A stretch of 39,834 bases of DNA, from NCBI GenBank assembly GCA_022509005.1, contig JAFLUC010000015.1, positions 1-39,834 of the forward strand. The letters are read 5' to 3'. The stretch is from Oscillospiraceae bacterium (GTDB lineage: Bacteria > Bacillota > Clostridia > UBA1381). Positions within the stretch are counted from its first letter, which is position 1. Every line of letters starts with the position of its first letter. A program made the translations under genes and the position numbers. Of this stretch, positions 32,470 through 39,834 are shown piece by piece. Under the pieces are notes generated by a model that saw only the letters and a program-made list of their open reading frames with translations, did not search any database and was not told where the DNA came from.

Positions 32470-32904
32470 ATGGCTGTTGTTGGCAACATAGTTGAGGGAA
32501 CGATAACGAGCGTAATGGCATTCGGCGCGTTTGTGGATCTCGGTTCAAATGAATCGGGGCTTGTACATATTTCAGAGCTTTCAAATGAATATGTCAAGGA
32601 CATAAACACGTTTGTAAAAAAGGGTGATCGAGTAAAGGTTAAGATCATACGTGTTGATGAAAACGGGAAAATCAGCCTGTCCATGAAGCAGGCGGAGCAA
32701 AAGCAGGAGCGCGTGAAGAAGCAGAAACCGCAAAGAAGCTCGGCACGACCCGACTCATTTGACTGGTCGGCGCGTCAGACGGAGGAGCTGTCTTTTGAAG
32801 ACAAGCTTTCGCGCTTCAAGCATGAGAGCGAGGAAAAGATCCGCGACACGAAAAGGCGCATGGAGAACAAGCGTTCCGGCGGATATTCAAGAAAGGGCTA
32901 TTAA
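32470..32904 (+). CDS. S1 domain RNA-binding protein, YabR-like
   Basis: 144 residues: a single S1 OB-fold (1 to about 73; VGNIVEGTITSVMAFGAFVDL, GLVHISELSNEYVKDINTFVKKGDRVKVKII) and a charged, mostly disordered basic tail. It corresponds to B. subtilis YabR, the gene after divIC; similar proteins bind RNA or the ribosome. The exact role is unknown. A strong terminator at 32932-32972 ends the cluster. Confidence 0.92.
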   Translation: MAVVGNIVEGTITSVMAFGAFVDLGSNESGLVHISELSNEYVKDINTFVKKGDRVKVKIIRVDENGKISLSMKQAEQKQERVKKQKPQRSSARPDSFDWSARQTEELSFEDKLSRFKHESEEKIRDTKRRMENKRSGGYSRKGY

Positions 32905-32931
32905 TTTCTCGCCCTGAATTTCGTTTTTAAA

Positions 32932-32972
32932 GCGGATAAAATCATATGATTTATGATTTTATCCGCATTTTT
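32932..32972 (+). terminator. Terminator of the yab-divIC cluster
   Basis: Perfect 14-bp stem GCGGATAAAATCAT / ATGATTTTATCCGC, 7-nt loop, then ATTTTT. The first in-frame ATG of the next gene (32946) falls exactly in the loop. Confidence 0.9.
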
Positions 32973-32993
32973 GCAGAAAGAAAGAGTGGTTTT

Positions 32994-35096
32994 TTGAATA
33001 AAACATCGGAAAAAAGCGGGCTGATACTCAGGCTGCGAAATCGTATTATACCGATAACCGGAATGATTATTGTATTTATAATAAGCCTTTCGGTGCTGTA
33101 TCTTGGCGAGCATGTCGGTCTCAGTGACAACGGCGATTTCAGACGCGTGATGCTCGTGAATAATATTGAATATGCCGATGATACTGATTCGCATTATCTT
33201 TTTAAAGAGCATTACAAAATGAACCTGGACGAAAGCAGCTTTGGCGCTGCTGTAGGTTCGGCATGGCATACAAATAATGAGGAGGAAATATATTCCTCGC
33301 CGCATTTCCTTATAATCAAGCTTTCAAAGGAAATGAATATAATCGCAAATGCCATTAGCGGCAGACCGTTTTCGGATTATAATATAATCTATCTGGCACT
33401 GCTGTATATTTTTATGCTTTCAATAGCCGCGGGCGTTATTTTCACATTTTTTGCCGATGCGAAGCCAAGGCTTCAGGGTGCGGTTTTTGTGATGTTTATT
33501 TTTATATTCTGCGACGCGGGATATCTACTGTATTTTAATTCCTTTTACGGCGAGCCGCTTCAATATACGGCGCTTCTGATGCTCGTGTCGTTCGGGATGC
33601 TGATTTATAAGCGCCCGAGCGTGCCGAAGGTGATAGGGTTTTATGTGTCCTTATACTTTTTTGCGGGGGCAAAGCTTGCAAATATCCCGTATTCACTTAT
33701 GGCGGCACTCTTAGGAATATTGATTATGATAATGCGGCGGGACAAGCTGTTCAGAATCGGCGTAATAGCCTGCGCAGTAACGTGTATTGCGGCAATAATA
33801 GGGCTTTACAGCTCAATTCCGGACTGGATGGATAGAGATACAACATATCAGTCGGTATTTTTCGGCATAACAAAGAACAGCGAAGATCCAAAAAAGGATC
33901 TCAGAGAGCTAGGGGTGGATGAAAAATATGCCGTACTCGCCGGAACACACGCGTATATGGACGAGGATGAATACCCGATAGATTTAACAACAGATGAATT
34001 CAAGCACGATTTTTATGATAAGGTTTCGAAAGCTGATGTAACAGCGTTTTATATCAAGCACCCGATACGGCTTGCTAAAGAACTGTGCGTTGCGATAGAG
34101 AATTCAGCGTACATCCGTCCGCCTGTGCTAGGCAACTCCGAAACGGTGCCGATGCAGCTTACCAATAAGTTCAGCGGCTGGTCGAAGCTCAGGGTTGCGC
34201 TGAGGTTTCTATATACGCCGTGGGTTATATTCATGTGCTTTATATCGATAACGGTTTATATGGTGTTTATGAATGTATTCTATATACATAACCATAAGAT
34301 AGAGAGCCCGGAAAGGAAATACATGATATTCTCGCTTGATGTGCTCATAATCGGGCTGTGGATAAATCTGCTGCTGCCGATAATCTGCAACGGCGAGGGG
34401 GATATAGTAAAGCATATGTTCCTGTTCACGAACTGTATCGATATACTGTTTTTCGTATGTGTTCTCATGATAGTGGGGATGAACAGGCGGCAGATTATTA
34501 AATGGGCGGCGGTAATATGCGCGTTTAACTGCTTGTTCTATATACACAAGCCGTATAAGACCGTTAACTTCGGAAGAATAAACGGACAAAGCATACAGTG
34601 GAATATTCTCCGGCGGTATAATGACGGAAGCGTTCTTTTAGTAACGAAAAAATGTATAGGCAGAATGCCGTTTGACAATAATTCAAATGACTGGGAAACG
34701 AGCGAGCTGAGAGAGTGGCTCAATGATGGCTTTATCGATGAGTTCTCCGATGATGAGAATGCGCGTATTATTACAACTGAAAATAAGGTGCCGCTTACTT
34801 ATGAGGACCGTGAAAAGGCAGAGGACGGCGATCATGCCCATTACTGGAACTTTACGCGGTCGCTTTTAAACGATATGGGTGAAAGCGCATACCACTATAC
34901 CGTAGAGGATAAGGTATATATACCGACTCTTGATATGATGAAGGATATTGACGCTCCCGATTCATACTGGATATTATGTCCGTACACATCAAATGACTAT
35001 ATGCAGCGGTTCCTTAACCGCGACGGCTTCGGTCTTCATACAGACGTAAGGAACGAGCAGGGAGTAAGAGCGGTAATTCGTGTTAAACTAAACTAA
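32994..35096 (+). CDS. WsfD-like membrane glycosyltransferase fused to a DUF6273-like domain
   Basis: About 700 residues. The N-terminal ~530 residues are a polytopic membrane protein with some ten segments and the sequence LGEHVGLSDNGDFRRVM after the first helix, a pattern I associate with the WsfD family of glycan-building hexose transferases (GT-C like). The last ~170 residues (starting WNILRRYNDGSVLLVTKK, with WETSELREWLNDGFIDEFS and YWILCPYTSND) look like DUF6273, a domain usually found in secreted or membrane-bound clostridial proteins. The fusion would place that domain next to the membrane; which side is unclear. Start: the in-frame ATG at 32946 lies in the loop of the upstream terminator, so the TTG at 32994 (weak GAGTGG site 4 nt before) is my choice. 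The true start is uncertain. Family assignment of the first part is moderate, of the second good. Confidence 0.7.
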   Translation: MNKTSEKSGLILRLRNRIIPITGMIIVFIISLSVLYLGEHVGLSDNGDFRRVMLVNNIEYADDTDSHYLFKEHYKMNLDESSFGAAVGSAWHTNNEEEIYSSPHFLIIKLSKEMNIIANAISGRPFSDYNIIYLALLYIFMLSIAAGVIFTFFADAKPRLQGAVFVMFIFIFCDAGYLLYFNSFYGEPLQYTALLMLVSFGMLIYKRPSVPKVIGFYVSLYFFAGAKLANIPYSLMAALLGILIMIMRRDKLFRIGVIACAVTCIAAIIGLYSSIPDWMDRDTTYQSVFFGITKNSEDPKKDLRELGVDEKYAVLAGTHAYMDEDEYPIDLTTDEFKHDFYDKVSKADVTAFYIKHPIRLAKELCVAIENSAYIRPPVLGNSETVPMQLTNKFSGWSKLRVALRFLYTPWVIFMCFISITVYMVFMNVFYIHNHKIESPERKYMIFSLDVLIIGLWINLLLPIICNGEGDIVKHMFLFTNCIDILFFVCVLMIVGMNRRQIIKWAAVICAFNCLFYIHKPYKTVNFGRINGQSIQWNILRRYNDGSVLLVTKKCIGRMPFDNNSNDWETSELREWLNDGFIDEFSDDENARIITTENKVPLTYEDREKAEDGDHAHYWNFTRSLLNDMGESAYHYTVEDKVYIPTLDMMKDIDAPDSYWILCPYTSNDYMQRFLNRDGFGLHTDVRNEQGVRAVIRVKLN

Positions 35097-35116
35097 AGTT
35101 AAAGAAGGACATATAA

Positions 35117-36148
35117 ATGGAAACGAGAATTCTCGGAACAGATGACAATTCAATAAAGGAAGCCGGAGAAATCATTGCCCGCGGCGGACTTATCGCGTTC
35201 CCTACAGAAACGGTTTACGGTCTTGGCGGCAATGCGTTCAACGGCGACTCGGTAAAGAAGATATATACGGCGAAGGGCAGACCGTCGGATAATCCGCTTA
35301 TTGTACATATTGCGGATATTTCGGAGCTTGACGCTCTTGTTAGAGAGATAAGCGATAAGGCAAGCGCTCTCATTCATGCGTTCATGCCCGGACCGTTTAC
35401 GATAATTCTTAAAAAGAGTGACAAGATTCCCGAAGAGGTAACGGCGGGGATGGATACGGTTGCGGTACGCTTTCCCGAAAATGCAGTGGCGCAGCGTTTG
35501 ATAAAATCGGCAGGAGTGCCGGTCGCGGCACCGAGCGCAAATTTATCGGGTAAGCCAAGCCCCACAAAGGCGAAGCATGTTATTACAGATATGACAGGCA
35601 GGATCGACGCGATAATAGACGGCGGCGACAGCGATGTGGGTGTGGAATCTACCATAGTTGACGCCTCGCGTGATATTCCTGTTCTGCTGCGCCCGGGCGG
35701 CATTACATATGAAATGATATGTGACGTTGTGCCGGAAACGGTGATTGACCCGCATATTTTAGAGTCCTTGAAGGCGGATGAAAAGCCGCTTTGCCCGGGG
35801 ATGAAGTACAAGCATTATGCGCCCGATGCCGAGGTTACGGTTATTGAGGGTGACATGGCAGCGGTTAAAGCCGAGATAGATAAGCGGCTAAAGGAGCATA
35901 GCGGCAGAATATGCGGCGTGCTCACAATGAGCGAAAACTGCTATGACAGCGCCGTTATACTTCACGGCGGCATGACAAACAAGGAATACGCAAAAAATCT
36001 TTTTGCGTGTCTCAGGAAATTTGATGAGCTTGGCGTTGAGATCGTGTATGCCGAGTTTGAGAACCGCGACGGATACGGGCTTGCAATACGCAATCGTCTG
36101 TATAAAGCAGCTTCGCAAAGAATAATTCACGTAAACACGGAGGAATGA
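35117..36148 (+). CDS. Threonylcarbamoyl-AMP synthase (Sua5/YwlC type)
   Basis: 343 residues: YrdC domain (about 1-200) plus the C-terminal Sua5 domain. It forms threonylcarbamoyl-AMP from threonine, bicarbonate and ATP, the first step of tRNA t6A37. Visible signatures are GLIAFPTETVYGLGGNA, YTAKGRPSDNPLIVHI, MPGPFTIIL, VAVRFPENAVA and APSANLSGKPSPTKA; the linker CPGMKYKHYAPDAEV joins the second domain. TsaD, the final enzyme, is encoded three genes on. Overlaps an ATGA upstream of the next start. RBS GAAGGA. Confidence 0.95.
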   Translation: METRILGTDDNSIKEAGEIIARGGLIAFPTETVYGLGGNAFNGDSVKKIYTAKGRPSDNPLIVHIADISELDALVREISDKASALIHAFMPGPFTIILKKSDKIPEEVTAGMDTVAVRFPENAVAQRLIKSAGVPVAAPSANLSGKPSPTKAKHVITDMTGRIDAIIDGGDSDVGVESTIVDASRDIPVLLRPGGITYEMICDVVPETVIDPHILESLKADEKPLCPGMKYKHYAPDAEVTVIEGDMAAVKAEIDKRLKEHSGRICGVLTMSENCYDSAVILHGGMTNKEYAKNLFACLRKFDELGVEIVYAEFENRDGYGLAIRNRLYKAASQRIIHVNTEE

Positions 36149-36150
36149 TT

Positions 36151-36609
36151 ATGGCACAGGAGCCTATGAAAATATTATTTGTCTGCACTGGCAACACCTG
36201 CCGCAGCGCAATGGCAGCGGCTATGATGCTTGATATTGCGGTAAAGAATGATCTGAATATATTAATAGACAGCGCCGGAGTGTTTGCCGCAATTGGTGAA
36301 AAGGCGACTGATGAGGCGATAGAAGCTATGAAAAAGCGCGATATTGACCTTACCTATCACCGCACGAAGCCGCTCACGGACGAGCTTATAAGCATGGCGG
36401 ACGTTATTCTCACAATGACCGGCGCGCATAAACAGCTTATAGAGCATTATGCGCCGGATAAGGTAAAGACACTTCTTGAATACGCCGGGACGGAAGGAGA
36501 TATTTCCGACCCGTATGGCGGCGATCTGGAGGAATATGAGGAAACAGCGGCAGAAATTTATGACGCGCTTGTGGATATCGCAGAAAAGCTGCCTGTAATA
36601 GAGGATTAA
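36151..36609 (+). CDS. Low-molecular-weight phosphatase, YwlE-type protein-arginine phosphatase
   Basis: 152-residue LMW-PTP fold protein. The phosphate loop is CTGNTCRS with nucleophile C12 and R18, and DPYGG carries the general acid Asp. Thr16 in the loop matches the Thr that makes B. subtilis YwlE specific for phosphoarginine (tyrosine phosphatases usually have Ile there), so an arginine phosphatase is likely. B. subtilis also has this gene near ywlC (sua5), which supports the call. The ATG at 36151 is 7 nt after GGAGG; the ATG at 36145 is too near it. The McsB arginine kinase partner is not in this window. Confidence 0.85.
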   Translation: MAQEPMKILFVCTGNTCRSAMAAAMMLDIAVKNDLNILIDSAGVFAAIGEKATDEAIEAMKKRDIDLTYHRTKPLTDELISMADVILTMTGAHKQLIEHYAPDKVKTLLEYAGTEGDISDPYGGDLEEYEETAAEIYDALVDIAEKLPVIED

Positions 36610-36611
36610 CT

Positions 36612-37037
36612 ATGATAAAACGAATGACAGCAGCGGACATAGGTCTGATTGTTGAAATAGATAATGCGGCGTTCGGTAAGCCGTGGAAAGAGCAGGATTT
36701 TAAGGACGAGCTGGAAAAGGATCATGCGTATTATTTTACGGCGGACTATGACGGGAAAACGGTCGGATACGGCGGAATATGGTGCGTGTATGAAACGGCG
36801 GAGCTTATCCGCATAGCCGTGGAGCCGTCTGCCCGTGGCTGCGGCACAGCCGGCAGAATTATGGAGCACATTCTTGATTTCGCGGCGGAAAAGGGCTGCG
36901 AGAAGATGATGCTTGAGGTACGAAAGAGCAACGAGGCGGCAATAGGGCTATATAAAAAATACGGATTTTCGGAAATATCCGTGAGAAAGGGTTATTATGA
37001 CGGGGAAGATGCGGTCATAATGCAAAAGGAATTATAA
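36612..37037 (+). CDS. rimI: Ribosomal protein-alanine N-acetyltransferase RimI-like
   Basis: 141-residue GNAT acetyltransferase. Motifs: [33 protein letters not shown] (acetyl-CoA binding with R/Q-x-x-G-x-G/A variant RGCGTA) and [30 protein letters not shown] near the end. RimI acetylates ribosomal protein S18 and is often encoded beside tsaD, as here, with only 2 nt between the genes. TsaB and TsaE, often in the same cluster, are not in the window. Confidence 0.92.
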   Translation: MIKRMTAADIGLIVEIDNAAFGKPWKEQDFKDELEKDHAYYFTADYDGKTVGYGGIWCVYETAELIRIAVEPSARGCGTAGRIMEHILDFAAEKGCEKMMLEVRKSNEAAIGLYKKYGFSEISVRKGYYDGEDAVIMQKEL

Positions 37038-37039
37038 TA

Positions 37040-38053
37040 ATGGAAGATATACTGATACTCGGAATTGAAAGCTCGTGTGACGAGACTGCGGCGGCGGTCG
37101 TGAAAAACGGACGCGAAGTGCTTTCAAATGTTATTAATTCACAGATAGATATACATAAGCAGTATGGCGGAGTGGTGCCGGAAATCGCGTCGCGCTGCCA
37201 TATTGAGGCGGTAAATACCGTGGTTGACGAGGCGCTGGAGCAGGCGGGTGTTACGTTTAATGATATAGACGCGATTGCAGTAACGTACGGTCCGGGTCTT
37301 GTCGGTGCGCTGCTCGTGGGTGTTTCAACTGCAAAGGCGCTTGCCTACGCGCTTAAAAAGCCGCTTGTACACGTGCATCATATAAAGGGGCATATATGCG
37401 CAAATTATGTTGCGCACCCAGGGCTGAAGCCGCCGTTTACCTGCCTTGTGGCATCGGGCGGTCACAGCCATATTGTGTATGCCGAGGATTTTATGAAATA
37501 TGAAATAATGGGCATGACAAGAGATGATGCCGCGGGCGAGGCATTTGATAAGATTGCCCGTGTTATCGGTCTCGGCTATCCCGGAGGACCTAAGATCGAT
37601 AAGCTTGCAAAAGAGGGGAATCCGAACGCGGTTGAGTTTCCGCGGGTTAAAATGGCAAACGATTCGCTTGATTTTTCGTTCAGCGGAGTAAAGACGGCTG
37701 TTATAAACTATGTTCATAAGCTTGATCAGAAGGGTGAGGAATACAATAAGGCGGATATTGCCGCGTCGTTCCAGAACGCGGTGACCGATGCGCTATGCTC
37801 ACACACGATCGAGGCGGCAAAGAGGAAAAATTCAAAAACGATCGTTCTTGCCGGCGGCGTTGCATCAAACTCGGCGTTAAGAGCGAAGATGAGCGAACAG
37901 GCGGGAAAACAAGGCATAGATGTGCTTTATCCGCCGCCGGTGCTATGCACTGATAATGCTGTTATGATCGCCTCCGCGGGATACTTTGAGTATATCTCAG
38001 GAACAAGGGCAGATATGAAACTGAACGCTGTTCCGTCCTTAACTCTTTCGTAA
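37040..38053 (+). CDS. tsaD: tRNA N6-adenosine threonylcarbamoyltransferase TsaD
   Basis: 337 residues. The ASKHA-fold enzyme transfers the threonylcarbamoyl group to A37 of ANN-decoding tRNAs, with TsaB and Tsa[15 protein letters not shown] at the N-terminus, the metal site HHIKGH (H114, H118), [36 protein letters not shown] and CTDNAVMIA are all in place. Length is normal. It ends the tsaC-ywlE-rimI-tsaD run. Confidence 0.97.
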   Translation: MEDILILGIESSCDETAAAVVKNGREVLSNVINSQIDIHKQYGGVVPEIASRCHIEAVNTVVDEALEQAGVTFNDIDAIAVTYGPGLVGALLVGVSTAKALAYALKKPLVHVHHIKGHICANYVAHPGLKPPFTCLVASGGHSHIVYAEDFMKYEIMGMTRDDAAGEAFDKIARVIGLGYPGGPKIDKLAKEGNPNAVEFPRVKMANDSLDFSFSGVKTAVINYVHKLDQKGEEYNKADIAASFQNAVTDALCSHTIEAAKRKNSKTIVLAGGVASNSALRAKMSEQAGKQGIDVLYPPPVLCTDNAVMIASAGYFEYISGTRADMKLNAVPSLTLS

Positions 38054-38080
38054 AGAAATACATTTTGTTCAGTATGACGG

Positions 38081-38109
38081 TTGATTTATTAGTCAGGATA
38101 TGCTATAAT
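38081..38109 (+). promoter_or_regulatory. Promoter of the PurF paralogue gene
   Basis: TTGATT (38081-38086), 17-nt spacer, TATAAT (38104-38109). The leader is about 65 nt long. Confidence 0.75.
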
Positions 38110-38136
38110 AACAACGGTTGATAAAAAATGACAAAA

Positions 38137-38152
38137 CCGGAGGGAACTCCGG
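38137..38152 (+). promoter_or_regulatory. GNRA-capped hairpin in the PurF-like leader
   Basis: CCGGAG-GGAA-CTCCGG: a 6-bp GC-rich stem closed by a GGAA (GNRA) tetraloop, about 30 nt before the start codon. It may stabilise the mRNA; no ligand-binding structure is evident. Confidence 0.4.
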
Positions 38153-38181
38153 AAGTACGGAAACAGAAAAGAGGTATGATT

Positions 38182-39594
38182 ATGGGCGGTTTCTTCGGAA
38201 CGACATCTAAGGACGATTGTGTTTTCGATTTGTTCTACGGAATAGACTACCATTCGCATCTCGGCACACGCCGCGCGGGAATGGCTGTTTATGATAAAGA
38301 AAACGGATTTGAAAGGGCTATTCATAATATTGAGAATACGCCTTTCAGAACAAAGTTCACAAAAGAATCAAATACTATGCATGGCACGCTGGGAATAGGG
38401 TGTATTTCGGATTTTGAGGCTCAGCCGATCCTTATACGTTCGCATCACGGCACGTTTGCGATTACTACGGTCGGAAAGATCAATAATTCGGATGAGATCG
38501 TAGAAGGTATTATTAAAAAACATACGCATTTCTTTGAAATGCAGAATGGTGATATTAACCAGACAGAATTGGTTGCCGCGATCATTAACCAGAAGGAGAA
38601 TTTTATTGACGGAATACGCTATGCGCAGGAGATTATTGACGGCTCAATGAGTATGCTTATTCTTACTCCGAAGGGTATTTATGCGGCGAGAGATAAGTAT
38701 GGAAGAACGCCTATCGTTATAGGTAAAAAGGCGGACGGTTTCTGCGCGAGCTTTGAGAGCTTTGCATATCTTAACCTCGGCTATGAACCGTACAGGGAGC
38801 TTGGTCCCGGCGAAATAGCCGTTATGACTGAGGATTCCGTAAAGACGCTTGTAGAGCCGGGCGATAAAATGAAAATTTGTACATTCCTGTGGGTTTACTA
38901 CGGCTATCCTTCATCGTCATACGAGGGTATGAGCGTTGAACAGATGAGATATAACTGCGGACAGTGCCTTGCAAAGCGCGACGGCGAGAATTTTAAACCG
39001 GATTCTGTTGCAGGTGTTCCGGATTCGGGTACGGCTCACGCTGTAGGCTATGCGAACGCATCAGGCGTCAAGTTTGCGAGACCGTTCATTAAATACACGC
39101 CTACATGGCCGCGTTCATTCATGCCCACTCATCAGAGCAAGCGTAACCTTATCGCTAAGATGAAGCTTATCCCGGTGCATGACCTTATAGCGGGAAAGAG
39201 CCTGCTGCTGATTGACGACTCAATCGTTCGCGGAACTCAGATGCGTGAAACGACAGAGTTTTTATACGACAGCGGCGCCAAAGAGGTTCATATAAGAACA
39301 GGCTGTCCTCCGCTTGTTTACGGCTGTAAGTACATCAATTTCTCGCGTTCAAATTCGGAAATGGAGCTTATCGCGCGCCGCGTTATAAAGGAGCTTGAGG
39401 GCGGTGACCCGGATGATGCGACACTGCAGGAATATACCGATCCGGACAGCGAGAAATATAAGAAGATGGTGGACAAGATATGCGAAACATTGCATTTCAC
39501 ATCATTGAACTATCTCCGTCTTGACGATATGATCGAGTCAACAGGAGTAGATCCGGAAAAATTATGTACCTACTGTTGGAATGGAAAAGAGTAA
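38182..39594 (+). CDS. Amidophosphoribosyltransferase paralogue (PurF-like) with degenerate glutaminase site
   Basis: 470 residues with the two-domain layout of PurF: N-terminal Ntn glutaminase fold and C-terminal phosphoribosyltransferase. The PRPP loop LLLIDDSIVRGT (341-352) is perfect, and cysteines at positions like the [4Fe-4S] ligands of B. subtilis PurF remain (C233 in ICTFLW, C382 or C375, and CTYC at 462-465). However, the catalytic N-terminal Cys is Gly (GGFFG instead of CGVFG), the HTRY glutamine-binding stretch reads GCISD and the QHRG region reads LGTRR. Glutamine hydrolysis is therefore not expected; ammonia-dependent or different activity is inferred. Start chosen at 38182, with AGAGG 7 nt upstream; earlier in-frame ATGs at 38128 and 38176 are badly placed. 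Many databases would call this purF; I leave the symbol empty for that reason. Confidence 0.82.
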   Translation: MGGFFGTTSKDDCVFDLFYGIDYHSHLGTRRAGMAVYDKENGFERAIHNIENTPFRTKFTKESNTMHGTLGIGCISDFEAQPILIRSHHGTFAITTVGKINNSDEIVEGIIKKHTHFFEMQNGDINQTELVAAIINQKENFIDGIRYAQEIIDGSMSMLILTPKGIYAARDKYGRTPIVIGKKADGFCASFESFAYLNLGYEPYRELGPGEIAVMTEDSVKTLVEPGDKMKICTFLWVYYGYPSSSYEGMSVEQMRYNCGQCLAKRDGENFKPDSVAGVPDSGTAHAVGYANASGVKFARPFIKYTPTWPRSFMPTHQSKRNLIAKMKLIPVHDLIAGKSLLLIDDSIVRGTQMRETTEFLYDSGAKEVHIRTGCPPLVYGCKYINFSRSNSEMELIARRVIKELEGGDPDDATLQEYTDPDSEKYKKMVDKICETLHFTSLNYLRLDDMIESTGVDPEKLCTYCWNGKE

Positions 39595-39610
39595 ATACCT
39601 GTAATTTTCG

Positions 39611-39660
39611 CCTTGTCGAAGGTTGTCAGGTATTGCTTACACAGCTTTTATGAAGACCCA
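39611..39660 (+). repeat. Terminal repeat copy 2 (possible structured RNA element)
   Basis: Begins 16 nt after the stop of the PurF-like gene. The first 34 bases match 2-35 with two substitutions, one in a putative loop and one in the second stem turning a T-A pair into T-G; the end AGACCCA is also kept. The base just before the repeat changes an A-T to a G-T pair at the foot of the first stem. A terminator hairpin follows at 39664. Confidence 0.6.
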
Positions 39661-39663
39661 TAC

Positions 39664-39709
39664 AAAACAGAGATGCCGTATTTCACAGCGCAGCATCTCT
39701 GTTTTCTTG
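39664..39709 (+). terminator. Terminator after the PurF-like gene and repeat
   Basis: Perfect 13-bp stem AAAACAGAGATGC / GCATCTCTGTTTT with a 16-nt loop. The T-rich right arm and the TTTTCTTG after the GC part act as the U-tract. The remaining sequence to 39834 holds only a small TATGGT/ACCATA hairpin at 39791-39807 and no gene that I can see. Confidence 0.75.
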
Positions 39710-39834
39710 TATTCATGCACTTGTTTTTGAAGCGCGGAACAGGACGACGACTCCATTCACTTGCCCCATTAAAGAATCATCTTATATTAGTATGGTCTTA
39801 CACCATAAGTTTTAACGTAGCAGTCAGAACACAG

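Noticed and set aside
32946-32996. ATG at 32946 as start of the WsfD-like gene
   Set aside because: It lies in the loop of a perfect terminator hairpin and has no ribosome binding site.
39710-39834. Start of another gene at the right edge
   Set aside because: No open frame with a ribosome binding site is visible; only a small TATGGT/ACCATA hairpin is present.

Overview
The window reads as chromosome of an anaerobic, probably spore-forming member of the Bacillota, class Clostridia (a gut- or plant-fibre-associated Oscillospirales/Monoglobales-like organism is my best guess). The evidence is the yabN(mazG)-hup-yabO-yabP-yabQ-divIC-yabR locus, a T-box controlled trp operon, an iron-sulfur class I fumarase subunit, SLH-domain surface protein, a large secreted pectin lyase with Big_2 domains, strong AGGAGG ribosome binding sites and near-consensus sigma-A promoters. 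Nearly all of the DNA is accounted for by about 36 genes; no tRNA, rRNA, CRISPR array, transposase or phage gene was seen.

Layout. (1) 100-4165, minus strand: an SLH surface protein followed by an intracellular GH43-type glycosidase. (2) 4437-6431: ftsH, with a terminator and then a 55-codon spoIID-like remnant. (3) 6678-10985, minus strand: a 1435-residue secreted rhamnogalacturonan lyase (PL11). (4) 11273-16001: a Gpi18-like and a PMT-like glycosyltransferase, fumarase alpha subunit and an XRE regulator, closely packed or overlapping. (5) 16015-22772: promoter, Trp T-box leader, and trpE-G-D-C-F-B-A, a full set for chorismate to tryptophan. (6) 22994-26287: a sodium/solute symporter and an acyl-adenylating ligase. 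(7) 26354-28757, minus strand: an MFS exporter and a secreted CAP protein. (8) 29024-32904: a secreted or membrane-tethered nuclease, then the mazG-hup-rqcP-yabP-yabQ-divIC-S1 cluster for nucleotide clean-up, nucleoid, ribosome rescue, sporulation and division. (9) 32994-38053: a WsfD-like membrane glycosyltransferase fused to a DUF6273-like domain, then tsaC, a YwlE-type arginine phosphatase, rimI and tsaD (tRNA t6A modification and protein modification). (10) 38182-39594: a PurF paralogue whose glutaminase site is degenerate.

The items I find most unusual are: a ~50-nt repeat found at both window ends (2-52 and 39611-39660), each copy directly before a strong hairpin and with the differences that fall in possible stems keeping pairing; a small palindromic repeat family ending immediately upstream of the ribosome binding sites of three unrelated genes and supplying the 3' end of trpF; the PurF paralogue lacking its nucleophile; the orphan fumarase alpha subunit overlapping an XRE regulator; the WsfD/DUF6273 fusion; and a hairpin that pairs the yabP ribosome binding site. 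No clear defence system or other new multi-gene system was recognised.
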